A stretch of 64,000 bases of DNA from CAZOWW01 sp964583765 (GTDB lineage: Bacteria; Actinomycetota; Actinomycetes; Actinomycetales; Kineosporiaceae): contig CAZOWW010000004.1 of assembly GCA_964583765.1 (NCBI GenBank), positions 28,152 through 92,151 on the forward strand. The letters are read 5' to 3'. A program made the position numbers and the translations under genes. Positions 24,909 to 34,040 of this stretch are shown in pieces. Below the pieces are notes generated by a model. That model made no database searches. It worked only from the letters and a program-made list of their open reading frames with translations, and had not been told where the DNA came from. The stretch's first letter is position 1; every line of letters begins with the position of its first letter.

Positions 24909-25748
24909 ATGGAGTCCCCCGATCTTCCTGACGCCGAGCTCGCGGCCGCCCCCAACCGGACCGAGGGCCCCGAGCGGAGGGCCGCCGAGGGAACAGTTGG
25001 GATCTTCGCGGGCCTGGCGGACGTCTACGACGACGTCCTGCCGTTCTTCGCGACCTGTGGACGCCGGTTCGCCGAGTGGCTCGCGCCCACGCCTGGGACC
25101 CGGTGGGTGGATCTCGGGGCAGGTCGTGGGGCCGTCTCCGGACCGGTGGCCGCCCGCGGGGCCCAGGTCCTCGCGACCGACGCGGCCCCGGCGATGCTGC
25201 GTCGGCTGCGGTGCGAGCATCCCGGGATCGGAGTCGCGGTCATGGACGCGCGTTCCCTGGCGCTCGCTCCCGGCAGCGCGGACGCGGTCACGGCCGCCTT
25301 CCTGATCCACCTCGTCGACGGACCGGAGCGCGTGCTCGCCGAGGCGGTACGGGTCCTGCGCCCGGGGGGAGTGCTCGCCCTGGCCGGGTTCGAGCCTTCG
25401 GCGGACGGACCGGCGTGGCAGAGGTGCAGCGAGCTGCTGCGGGACTTCTGGCAGTACGCCCGCCCGGGGGCACGCCCGCCGTGGCGGCCGGTCGATCCGG
25501 ACGCCCTGCTGCGCGACGCCGGACTGGGCACCCCCGAGGTGGACGTGTTCACCGTCCACCTGCCCTTCGAGGAGCCGGACCTGTTCTGGCAGTGGATGTC
25601 CACGCAGGGCCAGCGCGTGCTGGTGGAGGCTCTGCCGGAGAACCGCCGACGGGAACTGCGCGCGCTGCTGCACGCCGAGGTGTCGGCCATGAACCCGCGC
25701 GAGTACCAGCGGGGGGTGGCCTTCCGGCGGGTGCGCACACCGGACTGA
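24909..25748 (+). CDS. Class I SAM-dependent methyltransferase
   Basis: 279 residues from ATG 24909 (GTG 24903 is in frame as well; neither has a good ribosome-binding site, so it may be leaderless). Rossmann-type motif I is WVDLGAGRGAVSGPVA, the acidic residue after strand 2 is in VLATDAAPAML, and the post-I block LPPGSADAV-like and VLRPGGVLAL match the Methyltransf_11/25 group. The opening GIFAGLADVYDDVLPFF is common in ubiE-like small-molecule methyltransferases. Last gene of the EPS-side plus-strand run. Substrate unknown; sugar or lipid methylation is possible. Its 3' end is duplicated just after the stop (25741-25801). Confidence 0.85.
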   Translation: MESPDLPDAELAAAPNRTEGPERRAAEGTVGIFAGLADVYDDVLPFFATCGRRFAEWLAPTPGTRWVDLGAGRGAVSGPVAARGAQVLATDAAPAMLRRLRCEHPGIGVAVMDARSLALAPGSADAVTAAFLIHLVDGPERVLAEAVRVLRPGGVLALAGFEPSADGPAWQRCSELLRDFWQYARPGARPPWRPVDPDALLRDAGLGTPEVDVFTVHLPFEEPDLFWQWMSTQGQRVLVEALPENRRRELRALLHAEVSAMNPREYQRGVAFRRVRTPD

Positions 25749-25801
25749 TCCGCGGAGGACGGCGGCCCTCGGAGACCGGACTGATCCCCGGAGGTCGGCG
25801 G
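25741..25801. repeat. Imperfect direct repeat at the methyltransferase stop
   Basis: 25 bases at 25741-25765, spanning the stop, recur at 25777-25801 with two mismatches. Confidence 0.8.
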
Positions 25802-25882
25802 CAACCCGGGCACGGGGGTGACATCACGAGCCGGGAAGGCTCGCGCCCTGCCCTCCTGCCCGAAGGCCGGTCACCCCACGAG

Positions 25883-25923
25883 CCGGAAGGCCCGGACCGC
25901 ACGAGGCGGTCCGGGCCTTCCGG
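25883..25923. terminator. 18-bp perfect hairpin between converging genes
   Basis: CCGGAAGGCCCGGACCGC (25883-25900) pairs perfectly with 25906-25923 around a 5-nt loop ACGAG. It serves the minus-strand PKD gene and the plus-strand methyltransferase. Confidence 0.85.
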
Positions 25924-25936
25924 GACGGTGCAGGGC

Positions 25937-28900
25937 TCAGAGCGTGGTGCGGGCGCTGAACCCGGTGAACAGCACGTCCACGGGGACGTTGGTGTTCGCG
26001 GAGTTGGTGTACGTGCCGAGGCCGGTGCTGCCCGGGTTCTGCAGGCCTGCGGTGGCATCGGTGGTGTCGATCGTCCAGGCGGCCGGCTCGGTGCCGGTGG
26101 CTGCCCAGACCTTGGCCCGGAGCACCGTGGGTGCGGTACCCGTGACCTGCAACTTGATCCGCAGCGGCTGCCCTGCGGTGGCGACCAGGCCGCTGATCGT
26201 CTTCTCGGAGCCGACCACGGTGTCGCTGCCGGAGGCGTTGCGGAGCACGACCGCCAGGCGCACGGAGCCGTCACCGAACACCCGCACCCGCGCCCGGTAG
26301 CTGTTGTTCTCGTCGATCCGCCGGCCCGCCAGGTAGAGGTAGACCTGCTGGCTCGCCGAGGGCAGCTTCGACACCGCGGCGTCCACCTGCACCAACGCAT
26401 CGGTCTGGGCGGTGTTCGGCAACCAGGCCGTCCGCGTCGAGCCCGCGGTGGAGAGGGTGGCCTTGGCCGTGCCGCCGCTGACCGAGTAGTAGGACGCGGT
26501 GTAGAGCGTGGACCAGGCGCCGCCGATGTCCGCGGTGCCCCAGCCACCGGACGCGGTCCGGTTGAAGGTGTCGCGGGCGAAGGTGCGGGTGGCGGTCACC
26601 TGCTGGTTGACCACACTGGACATCGTGTTGGTGTCGGTGACGGTGAGCGTGACCGTGAACGGGCCCTCGCTCGTGTACGTGTGCGTCGCGGTGACCCCGG
26701 TGCCGGTGGTGCCGTCCCCGAAGTCCCAGGCGTAGGAGCTGATCGCCCCGCCGCCCGCGGTGGTGCCGGTGGCGTCGAACGCGCAGGCCATCAGGGTGCA
26801 CGAGGGCAGGAACGTCGCCGTGGGGCCCTGCAGGGCAATCGTCTTGTCCTGCGTGGTCTGGGCCGTGGCGCCGCCGTCGTCCGTGACCGTCAGCGTGATC
26901 GTGTAGGTGCCGTCCGCGGCGTACGTGTGCGACGTGGTGGCTCCGGTGTCGGTGGTGCCGTCCCCGAAGTCCCAGGCGTACGAGGTGATCGTGCCGTCGG
27001 AGGAGCTGGACGCCGAGGCGTCGACGGTGCACACCCGGCTGGCGCACGAGGCGCTGAACGCCGCCGTGGGAACAGCCTTGGCCACGGTCACCTGTTGCGT
27101 GGTCTGGGCCGTGGCGCCGCCGTCGTCCGTGGCGGTGAGGGTGATGGTGTAGGTGCCGTCCGCCGCGTACGTGTGGTGGGCGGTGGCTCCGGTGTCGGTG
27201 GTGCCGTCCCCGAAGTCCCAGGTGTAGCCGGCCACGGTGCCGTCGGGGTCCGAGGACGCCGAGCCGTCCACCGCGCAGCGGCGTCCGGTGCACGAGGCGG
27301 TGAAGGACGGCACCGGCGGCTGGTCGTTCGCCACGACCAGCTGGGCCGAGCTCCCGGTCTTGCCGAGGTCGTCGGTCACGGTGAGCGTGATCGTGTGCGA
27401 CCCGTCCGCCGCGTACTTGTGGCTGGCGGTGGCCCCGGCGGCGGTGGTGCCGTCCCCGAAGTCCCAGGTGTAGCCGGCCACCGTGCCGTCCGGGTCCGAG
27501 GACGCCGAACCGTCCACCGTGCAGGTGCGCGAGGTGCAGGACGCCGTGAACGCGGCGACCGGAGCGAGGTCGAGCGGGGACACGGCCTTGCGCAGGCTCG
27601 CCGTGGCGCTCTCGGAGTCGGTGACCGTCAGGGTCACCTGGTAGGTGCCGTCCGCCGCGTAGCTGTGGCTGGCGGTGGCCCCGGTGGCCGTGGCCCCGTC
27701 CCCGAAGCTCCAGGCGTACCCGGCGAGCGGGGCGTCCGCATCCGCGGAGGCGGTGCCGTCGAAGGTGCAGGTGCGGGCCGTGCAGGTCGCGGTGAACGAC
27801 GCGACGGGCAGGCGGTTCACCCGGGCCGCGTAGTGGCTCGCGACCTGGGCCGCGGTGAGCGGGCTCGGGTAGACGCTGACCTGGTCGATCGTGCCGTTGA
27901 GGTACCCGCTGCTCGGCGCCGAGGGCCAGCCGCCCACGCTGTCGCCGCCGACCCGCCAGTAGCCCTCGAAGTACTGGCCCACCGTGGCCGTGGCGTCGGT
28001 GCCGATCAGGTTGCCGTCCACGTAGAAGGCCAGCCCGTTCGGGCCGAGGGTACCGACCGCCTGGTGCCACTTGCCGTCGTTGTACGAGGCGGTCGAGGTG
28101 ATCGCGTGGACCGCGCCGTGGGCGTAGGACCCGAACACGGCCTTGCCGGCGTTGGTGAGGTAGATGTGCCGGTCGTAGCTGCCGCTGCTCCCGGTGGGTG
28201 CGCTGCCGAAGCCGACGATCTTGCCGCCGGACTTCGAGCTGGTGGAGAACCACGCCTCGACGCTGAACACGTCCGGACCGAGCTGGGGCTGGCCGAGCAC
28301 GGCATAGCTGTTCGTGTTGCCCGCGAACTTCGCCGCGCTGCCGGGCACGCCGGTGATCGCCCCGGTCTGGCCGAGGGTGACGTTGTAGAGGTTCACCGCG
28401 TTCGTGCCGAAGGTGTCGGTGGACGCCGACGTGCCGGCCGCCTCGTCGAAGGCGAGCAGGTTCGAGGCGCCGTCCGCCGCGATCTGGTCCACGTACCGGC
28501 CGAGCACGCTGGTGGCCGACACGGTCACCGGGCTGCTGGACGGCGACCCGGTCGCGTTGTTGTCGGAGTCGATGGCCCGCAGCCGGTAGGTGTGGCTGGA
28601 GCCGGGGTCGAGTCCGGTGTCCGTGTACGACAGCGAGGGCAGGTTGTAGAAGCTGGACGTCGCGGAGACCGTGCCGATCGGCGTGGTCCCGCCGTCCCGG
28701 AAGACCTGGTAGGTGACCGGGCTGCCCATGGCGTCCCGGTCGAAGGTGGCCTGCCAGGAGACCCGGACGGTGCCCTTCGACAGGGAGCGCACGGTCGGTG
28801 CGGGCAGCAGCGAGGCGACCGGGCCGGCCTTGCGCGGGGCCTGCGAGCGCAACTGGAAGCGGACGAGGCTCTGCTGGTCCTGGTCGTCGGCGCTGAGGAA

Positions 28901-30214
28901 CTCCCCGCCCATGACCACGTAGCCGGAGGGGGAGGACTCGATCGCCCAGGGGCCGTTCTTCCAGTAGCTCGTGCTCGGGCCGCCGTCGGTGGTGTTGTAC
29001 AGCGGCAGGATCTGCGGGATCGGCGTGCCGGCGTCGTTCGTGCCGACCGCGGCGGCCGTCTCGGTGACCATGCGGTTGTAGTACCGCGGGTTGCGCTCGG
29101 GCCAGCCGAAGGTCTTGGTGCAGTCGTGCGCGTGGTTCGCGCTGTAGACCACACCGTTCAGCTCGGTGATCGACTGGGTGGCGCCGAGGCAGCCGTCGAT
29201 CCAGTTGAGCGTGCCCGTGTCCACCTGGGCCGAGATGCGACCGTCGAAGATGCCCGAGCCTTCGCCGTCGGCGGCGATGAACACGGTGTTCCCCCGCACG
29301 GAGAAGTCGGTCACCCACGAGCGGTTGGTCGTCGCGCCAGGGGCCCCGGGGAGCAGCCCGGTGGCCGCCCAGGGGGCGAGCGTGCCGTCCGCGGTGTAGA
29401 TGGACGCCAGCCCGTGGAGGTTGACGCCGTTGACGTAGTCGAACTGCCCGCCGATGAGCAGGCGGGAGCCGTCCGCGGAGATGTCGGTCGCCCAGACCTC
29501 CCGGTCGGCCGTGGGCTGGAACGAGTCGATGAGCTGGCCCTTGAGGTCGACCTCCGCGACGCGCGTGCGCGCGATCGAGTTCACCGAGGTGAAGTTGCCG
29601 ACCAGGAACACAGCGCTGCTGGTCACGGCGAGGCCGCGCACCCGCGAGCTCGCGGCGGGCTTGAAGCTCGTGTCGAGGCTGTTGTCCGCGGTGTTGAACG
29701 CGGCGACGCGGTACCGGTTCAGGCCGTCCACCTGCGTGAAGTCACCGGCGACGTAGACCTTCTTGCCGTCCGGTGAGGGCACGATGCGGAAGACGTCGGC
29801 GCAGACCCACTGATTGGTCACGCCGGTGCCCTGGCAGAACGGTCCGGGGTTCGTCGTGCTCGTGAACGGCGGCGAGCTGAAGGTGTGGCTGAACGGCAGC
29901 AGGGCCCCGGTCGTCAGGTCGAATGCGAGCATGTTGCTGCGCGTGACCTCGTTGGTGCCGGCCGCGGAGCCGGACGGGCGCGCCGTCGTGAACAGGCCGC
30001 CCGCGTAGACGGTGTTCCCCACGATGGCGATGGAGTACACGGTGCCATTGGTCTGTGGCGTGGGAAGGACGTCGGCGGTGATGGTCTCCGGCAGCGACGT
30101 GTCGGCGGCAGCGGGCGTGGATGCGGCGGCAGGCACGAGCGCCGCGGCGACGAGGGCGGCCGCCACCACCCCCCGCAGCCGGGAGGACCGATGGGTCCAG
30201 GCGTTTGCGAGCAA
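25937..30214 (-). CDS. Giant secreted propeller-like/FnIII/LamG/5xPKD protein B
   Basis: 1425 residues from TTG 30214, chosen because GGGGAGAG lies 5 nt upstream (TTG 30229 would place that site inside the gene). Signal peptide ~1-38. Residues ~40-430: repeats of the type VYVAGDFTQVDG and RLLIGGQFDYVNG that look like a beta-propeller. ~468-570: fibronectin III. ~590-790: LamG/concanavalin-type jelly roll (GKWHQAVGTL, FYVDGNLIG). ~801-1205: five PKD domains of ~82 residues with WDFGDGTT, four of them opening with a C-x4/5-C pair. ~1210-1425: a domain opening RDTFNRTASGGWG that recurs at the N-terminus of the neighbouring beta-helix protein. No catalytic motif and no sorting signal seen. Probably a carbohydrate-binding surface protein. 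Paralog at 45979-48654. Confidence 0.85.
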   Translation of the reverse strand: MLANAWTHRSSRLRGVVAAALVAAALVPAAASTPAAADTSLPETITADVLPTPQTNGTVYSIAIVGNTVYAGGLFTTARPSGSAAGTNEVTRSNMLAFDLTTGALLPFSHTFSSPPFTSTTNPGPFCQGTGVTNQWVCADVFRIVPSPDGKKVYVAGDFTQVDGLNRYRVAAFNTADNSLDTSFKPAASSRVRGLAVTSSAVFLVGNFTSVNSIARTRVAEVDLKGQLIDSFQPTADREVWATDISADGSRLLIGGQFDYVNGVNLHGLASIYTADGTLAPWAATGLLPGAPGATTNRSWVTDFSVRGNTVFIAADGEGSGIFDGRISAQVDTGTLNWIDGCLGATQSITELNGVVYSANHAHDCTKTFGWPERNPRYYNRMVTETAAAVGTNDAGTPIPQILPLYNTTDGGPSTSYWKNGPWAIESSPSGYVVMGGEFLSADDQDQQSLVRFQLRSQAPRKAGPVASLLPAPTVRSLSKGTVRVSWQATFDRDAMGSPVTYQVFRDGGTTPIGTVSATSSFYNLPSLSYTDTGLDPGSSHTYRLRAIDSDNNATGSPSSSPVTVSATSVLGRYVDQIAADGASNLLAFDEAAGTSASTDTFGTNAVNLYNVTLGQTGAITGVPGSAAKFAGNTNSYAVLGQPQLGPDVFSVEAWFSTSSKSGGKIVGFGSAPTGSSGSYDRHIYLTNAGKAVFGSYAHGAVHAITSTASYNDGKWHQAVGTLGPNGLAFYVDGNLIGTDATATVGQYFEGYWRVGGDSVGGWPSAPSSGYLNGTIDQVSVYPSPLTAAQVASHYAARVNRLPVASFTATCTARTCTFDGTASADADAPLAGYAWSFGDGATATGATASHSYAADGTYQVTLTVTDSESATASLRKAVSPLDLAPVAAFTASCTSRTCTVDGSASSDPDGTVAGYTWDFGDGTTAAGATASHKYAADGSHTITLTVTDDLGKTGSSAQLVVANDQPPVPSFTASCTGRRCAVDGSASSDPDGTVAGYTWDFGDGTTDTGATAHHTYAADGTYTITLTATDDGGATAQTTQQVTVAKAVPTAAFSASCASRVCTVDASASSSSDGTITSYAWDFGDGTTDTGATTSHTYAADGTYTITLTVTDDGGATAQTTQDKTIALQGPTATFLPSCTLMACAFDATGTTAGGGAISSYAWDFGDGTTGTGVTATHTYTSEGPFTVTLTVTDTNTMSSVVNQQVTATRTFARDTFNRTASGGWGTADIGGAWSTLYTASYYSVSGGTAKATLSTAGSTRTAWLPNTAQTDALVQVDAAVSKLPSASQQVYLYLAGRRIDENNSYRARVRVFGDGSVRLAVVLRNASGSDTVVGSEKTISGLVATAGQPLRIKLQVTGTAPTVLRAKVWAATGTEPAAWTIDTTDATAGLQNPGSTGLGTYTNSANTNVPVDVLFTGFSARTTL

Positions 30215-30710
30215 GATCGCTCTCCCCAAGAAGCAAGAATGTGGCCACTCTGAGATGGACGAGCATCACCGTAAGTCCGTCCGGCCCTGGTCACGCGGGG
30301 TTTCGATAACTTGCACACGACCGGCGTGGCGCGCCCCCTCCGATCGGAGGAGGAGCGTCGCTCAAGGTCACAACACCTTACGGATTGCGCTGGTCAGGGC
30401 CACAGGGAGTACACAGGAGGGGAACGGGGACGGGGAGGGCTCGCGGTCCGAACGGAGAATCGGATTGGGCGGGATTGTACGGAGCGTGGGCGAGACGACC
30501 CAGCGTGTCCGGGACGCCGAGGCGTCGGTGCACCGTCTCACCGGCAGGGCGTCTGCCGGTCGCCGGGCGACGTCGGGAGCGCGTGGACAGCGGTGCGGGC
30601 GGGCACCGGGTCATCGCCCGGCGCCCGCCCGCGGGTGCCTGTCGTGTTCGGGACTCGCTGTGCTGCCCGGTCCTCAGCCGTGCTGTCCGGTCCGCTGCGC
30701 TGTCCGAACC
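30215..30710. other. Intergenic region between minus-strand beta-helix and PKD genes
   Basis: 496 bp without a credible gene. The left part should hold the PKD gene promoter; the patch near 30268-30310 is comparatively AT-rich. On the minus strand it carries ACTTACGGT, also found upstream of the paralog at 45979. The right part holds the tandem hairpins at 30540-30632. Confidence 0.5.
30540..30632 (-). terminator. Tandem hairpins after the minus-strand beta-helix gene
   Basis: Two stems: a long one, 30595-30610 with 30617-30632 (10 bp + 5 bp with one A.C mismatch, 6-nt loop), and ACCGGCAG/CTGCCGGT (30540-30547 with 30553-30560). They would separate the beta-helix gene from the PKD gene behind it. 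Confidence 0.65.
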
Positions 30711-33233
30711 TCAGGGGGTCGTGGCCGGAAGTCCTGCCGGCAGGGTGGTCCCGGAGGAGACCCCGAGGGCCGAGGCCACGTCCGAGGGCAGGGCCGGGCC
30801 GTCCGGGACCTTCGAGGTGGGAAGGTCCGAACCCGTCACGTAGGGATCCGAGGATGCCTGTGCGGACGCACCGTGCGACTCCTGGCCGGCCTGGCTCGTG
30901 AACTGGCTCAGCGAGTCGGGGGCCAGCATCTTGGTGGGCCAGTCGCCCCAGGCGGCGAAGTAGTCGACCGACGAGGACGACTTGCGCCAGTAGGCGTCGT
31001 AGTCGGCGGTCACGTTGCGGACGTCGGCCGAGTACTTCTTGCGGGCGTCGTCGTACCCGATGAAGGTGCGGGCATCGAGGGCCCCGAGGACGTTCCCGCG
31101 GATCTCGACGTTCTTGACCTCCCACGGCGGCTGGTCCGAGAGCGGGTAGCGGTGGTCCAGCGCCGAGTCGTTCGGGTTGGTGGTGGCCAGGCGCGAACCG
31201 TCCAGCACGTTGATGTCGCGGGTGTTGTCCTGGAAGAGGTTGTTGTAGACCTTGGCCTCGTCGCTCTCCAGCACGTTCAGCCCGCTCGTCTCGTTGCCGT
31301 CCGCCTCGTTGCCCGCGAAGACCAGGCCCTCGCTGATCTCGAACGACATACCGTGGTGGGCGTTCTCGCTGAAGCGGTTGCCCACGACGGTGGCCCACTT
31401 GGAGGACTGGTCGATCCACAACCCGGTGCCGTGGTTGCCATCCATGATCGAGTTCGTCACCGAGATGGTCCTCGTGTGCGTGATCTTGATGCCGCCCGCG
31501 GCCTGGGACTGGTTGAACTCCTGGGTGTTGTTGGCCTTGGCCCGCACACCGTTGATGGTGAGGTTGTTCGACTTGTCCGCCTGCAGGCCCAGCTGCCCGT
31601 TGCGGATGAACGAGCACGAGCGGATGGTGATCCCGGCACCGTGGATGGACAGTCCGGCGAGGGCGCTGTCCGCGAAGACGCTGTTCTCCACGAGCACGCT
31701 GTCGGCGTAGGCCTTGACCATGCCCATCCGGGCCACCGGGGTGGCGTACTTGCGGAAACCGACGCCGAGGATCTTCGAGCCGTCGCCGTTGTTGATGTAG
31801 TAGGCCTCGGTGAGCGTGCTCGCCCGCACCTCGTGCCCGGCCGGGTCGGCGCCCACGTAGAGCAGCTTGGCCGAGGAGTCGATGTAGAAGGTGCCCGAGG
31901 AGACCGCCGAGCGTGAACCCACCTGGGACAACGGGACGTCGTCCACGAAGACCTGCTCCGGATAGGCGGCCAGCGCGTTCGCACTGGTGTCGACCATGGC
32001 GCCGGTGGTGTCCGTGTGGTCGAAGGAGTGGTTCCACGGCGTGCTCCAGTCACCGCCCGTGGCGGTCCACTGGGTGATCGCGGAGGACCCGTCGAACCAG
32101 GCCTCCTCGCCGGGGTACCCCATCAGGGTGACCTTCTTGCCGGAGGGCACCTCGACGTCCTCGTGGTACGTGCCGCCGCGCAGGACGACCGTGCCGCCGG
32201 AACCGACCTCGTCCACGGCCTTGCCCACGGTGCGCAGGGGCGACGAGGACGAGCCCGAGCCCGAGTCGGAGCCGGACGGCGAGACGTAGACCGCGTTCGA
32301 GGGCACGGAGTAGCCACTGGAGTCGGGCTGGGCGCCGATCGGGGTGGCGTCGGCGGGGGGCACCGGTGCGCCGGTGGAACCGCCCCCACCGCCGCTACTG
32401 CCTCCGCTGCCCGGAGTCGTGGTGGTCGTGGTCGGGCTGCCCGTGGTGGGCAGTGCGCTCTGGACCGTGGCGAGCACGTTGTCCACGTCGAACTCGGTGG
32501 GGTCCGGATCGGCTCCCGAGTACAGGGAGACGCCCACGGAACCCGCGGCCATGCTCACCCCGGCCCCCGCGATCACGTGCAACTGCCACTGGGTGGGTGG
32601 GGTGCTGCCGGTCGGGAAGATCTTCGCCTGCAGCACCATCGGCTTCGTTCCGGCGATCATGGCCTGCAGGTGCAGGTGGGTGCCCGCCGCGTGGCTGAGA
32701 CCGGGCACCGGCTGCTCGGCCGCGATGAGGCGGTAGACGCCGCCGTGACGGGCGACCGCGCCGAGGCGCACCGAGCCGTCACCGCCGAGCGAGACCCGCA
32801 CCCGCACGTCCTGTTGGGGTGTGCCGCGCAGGGCCAGCGAGAAGAACTGCGTCGCCGAGGTGATGGTGCGCGGGGTGAAGTCGAGCTGCGCCTCCAGGTC
32901 CACGGCCTTGACCGTGGCGGCCGTGGCGGCGGCCTGGGCGCGGGCGCTCGTGGTGCGCAGCAGGCCCACCCCCTGGGCGACCTGCAGTGCGGAGGCGTCG
33001 GGAGTGGGGGTCCAGGGGCCACCGGTGGTGGCGTTGCCCCAACCCTGGGCCACCTGGCGGGTGAACGTGTCGGCGAGGATCGTCGTGCCTGCCGCATCGG
33101 CGGTGCCTGCGGCGCCGGCGGCGGTGACCCCGGCGATCGCCAGGGACAGGCAGATGCAGGTGATCAGCGGCCTCGCCGCCGGGTGTCGTCTTCTGCTCTC
33201 GCGTGCCCTGTTGTCTCGTGTCGTCGTCACCAT
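30711..33233 (-). CDS. Secreted parallel beta-helix protein C with extra N-terminal jelly-roll-like domain
   Basis: 840 residues from ATG 33233 (GAGAG upstream). Basic leader and signal peptide ~1-47 (ends near GTADA). Residues ~48-255 form a domain opening LADTFTRQVAQGWGNA and containing VRVRVSLGGDGSVRLGAV, matching the C-terminal domain of the PKD protein encoded next. A Thr/Gly/Ser linker (~256-290) leads into the beta-helix (~315-830) shared with proteins at 7586 and 43911 (YHEDV, GFRKYATPVARMGMVK, NGQLGLQ, QAAGGIKIT, GLWIDQS, FEIS, GYDDAR). The C-terminus resembles the other two (ALPSDVASALGV). Polysaccharide binding or cleavage is inferred from the fold. First gene of a same-strand pair with the PKD protein. 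Confidence 0.85.
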   Translation of the reverse strand: MVTTTRDNRARESRRRHPAARPLITCICLSLAIAGVTAAGAAGTADAAGTTILADTFTRQVAQGWGNATTGGPWTPTPDASALQVAQGVGLLRTTSARAQAAATAATVKAVDLEAQLDFTPRTITSATQFFSLALRGTPQQDVRVRVSLGGDGSVRLGAVARHGGVYRLIAAEQPVPGLSHAAGTHLHLQAMIAGTKPMVLQAKIFPTGSTPPTQWQLHVIAGAGVSMAAGSVGVSLYSGADPDPTEFDVDNVLATVQSALPTTGSPTTTTTTPGSGGSSGGGGGSTGAPVPPADATPIGAQPDSSGYSVPSNAVYVSPSGSDSGSGSSSSPLRTVGKAVDEVGSGGTVVLRGGTYHEDVEVPSGKKVTLMGYPGEEAWFDGSSAITQWTATGGDWSTPWNHSFDHTDTTGAMVDTSANALAAYPEQVFVDDVPLSQVGSRSAVSSGTFYIDSSAKLLYVGADPAGHEVRASTLTEAYYINNGDGSKILGVGFRKYATPVARMGMVKAYADSVLVENSVFADSALAGLSIHGAGITIRSCSFIRNGQLGLQADKSNNLTINGVRAKANNTQEFNQSQAAGGIKITHTRTISVTNSIMDGNHGTGLWIDQSSKWATVVGNRFSENAHHGMSFEISEGLVFAGNEADGNETSGLNVLESDEAKVYNNLFQDNTRDINVLDGSRLATTNPNDSALDHRYPLSDQPPWEVKNVEIRGNVLGALDARTFIGYDDARKKYSADVRNVTADYDAYWRKSSSSVDYFAAWGDWPTKMLAPDSLSQFTSQAGQESHGASAQASSDPYVTGSDLPTSKVPDGPALPSDVASALGVSSGTTLPAGLPATTP

Positions 33234-34040
33234 TGGGCTCTCTCACGGCGGGGAGGACAAGACTCTCTGGTAATCGCAAGAACACAGAAAGTGACCGAAT
33301 GTCCTCTCTGACGGGTGGGACCGCAACGAACAGTAGGCCGACGCTGCTGTGCGCGCCAAGAGGCCACTGTGATGGTTCGGTAACCCGTGGTCCCGCGGTC
33401 ACTCTCTGTTGTCTCAGGGATTGAGGAATCCGGATCATCCGCGCATGTCGACCCGCCGTCGGAGTCGCGCGCAGTCCGGGTTTCCGGGTGCTCCGAACCG
33501 TCCTGTCGGCGTGCGATCTCGATCCGCCGGGCTTGAACCCTGGATCCGGTCAGAGGTGCGGTCCGGATCCGACGGGGTGAGGGCACCGGGCGCGGCGCCG
33601 TTCACCTGAGAGAGGCACACCACCAGGGGCGGCCGGAGGGACGGCTGTTCAGCTGTGTGCCGGCACGTGGGCACGCACCGACCGGGTCGGACGTCGGGAC
33701 CGGCACGGGCGGGCACGCTGGGACGGCGTGCCCCTGAGCCGCGGGCGGCTCGTCCGGGGCCGGGGGCGACCGATCGGGTCAGCATAGACCCGGTTCGGAC
33801 GGGCTCGAGACCATTGACCGATTCCCCCGGGGCACGGCGACCGGTTCCCCGGAGTCAGGGGACTGACGCCCCTGGGGCACCGTGCCCGGTTCCCCTGGGG
33901 CACCGTGCCCGGTTCTTCGGCGTGGGTGCCCGACTCCCCAGAGGCACGGCGCCCGGGGTCCGTGCTCAGCGGGCTGTCGGGACGGCGACCTAGGCTGGGC
34001 GGGTACGTGCCGCGTCCGTGACAGGAGACCGGAAGAGCCG
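33234..34040. other. 807-bp gene-free region between surface-protein block and mfd
   Basis: No credible gene on either strand; possible frames are short and composition-driven. The left end (33234-33420) should hold the promoter of the minus-strand beta-helix gene. The right end carries the tandem repeat at 33818-33958 and a possible mfd -10 box (TAGGCT, 33991-33996). Confidence 0.55.
33818..33958. repeat. Degenerate 23-bp tandem repeat (about six units)
   Basis: Two adjacent units are identical over 23 bp (33869-33891 and 33892-33914; each starts CCCCTGGGGCACC and ends CCCGGTT). Weaker copies flank them at 33818-33840, 33841-33868, 33915-33935 and 33936-33958. Units contain self-complementary segments (CCCCTGGGG, GGCAC-GTGCC), so the array can fold. 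It lies ~80 bp upstream of mfd. Confidence 0.85.

Noticed and set aside
26271..29318. 1015-codon minus-strand frame in another phase of the PKD gene
   Set aside because: His/Arg/Gly-rich out-of-frame shadow with no start site or domain.
25076..29776. Very long plus-strand open frame (1566 codons) opposite the PKD protein gene
   Set aside because: Gly/Arg/Val-only composition typical of antisense to a high-GC repetitive gene. The minus-strand reading gives signal peptide, FnIII, LamG and PKD domains.
33818..33958. CRISPR array
   Set aside because: Units are contiguous without spacers, degenerate and only 23 bp, and no cas genes are present.
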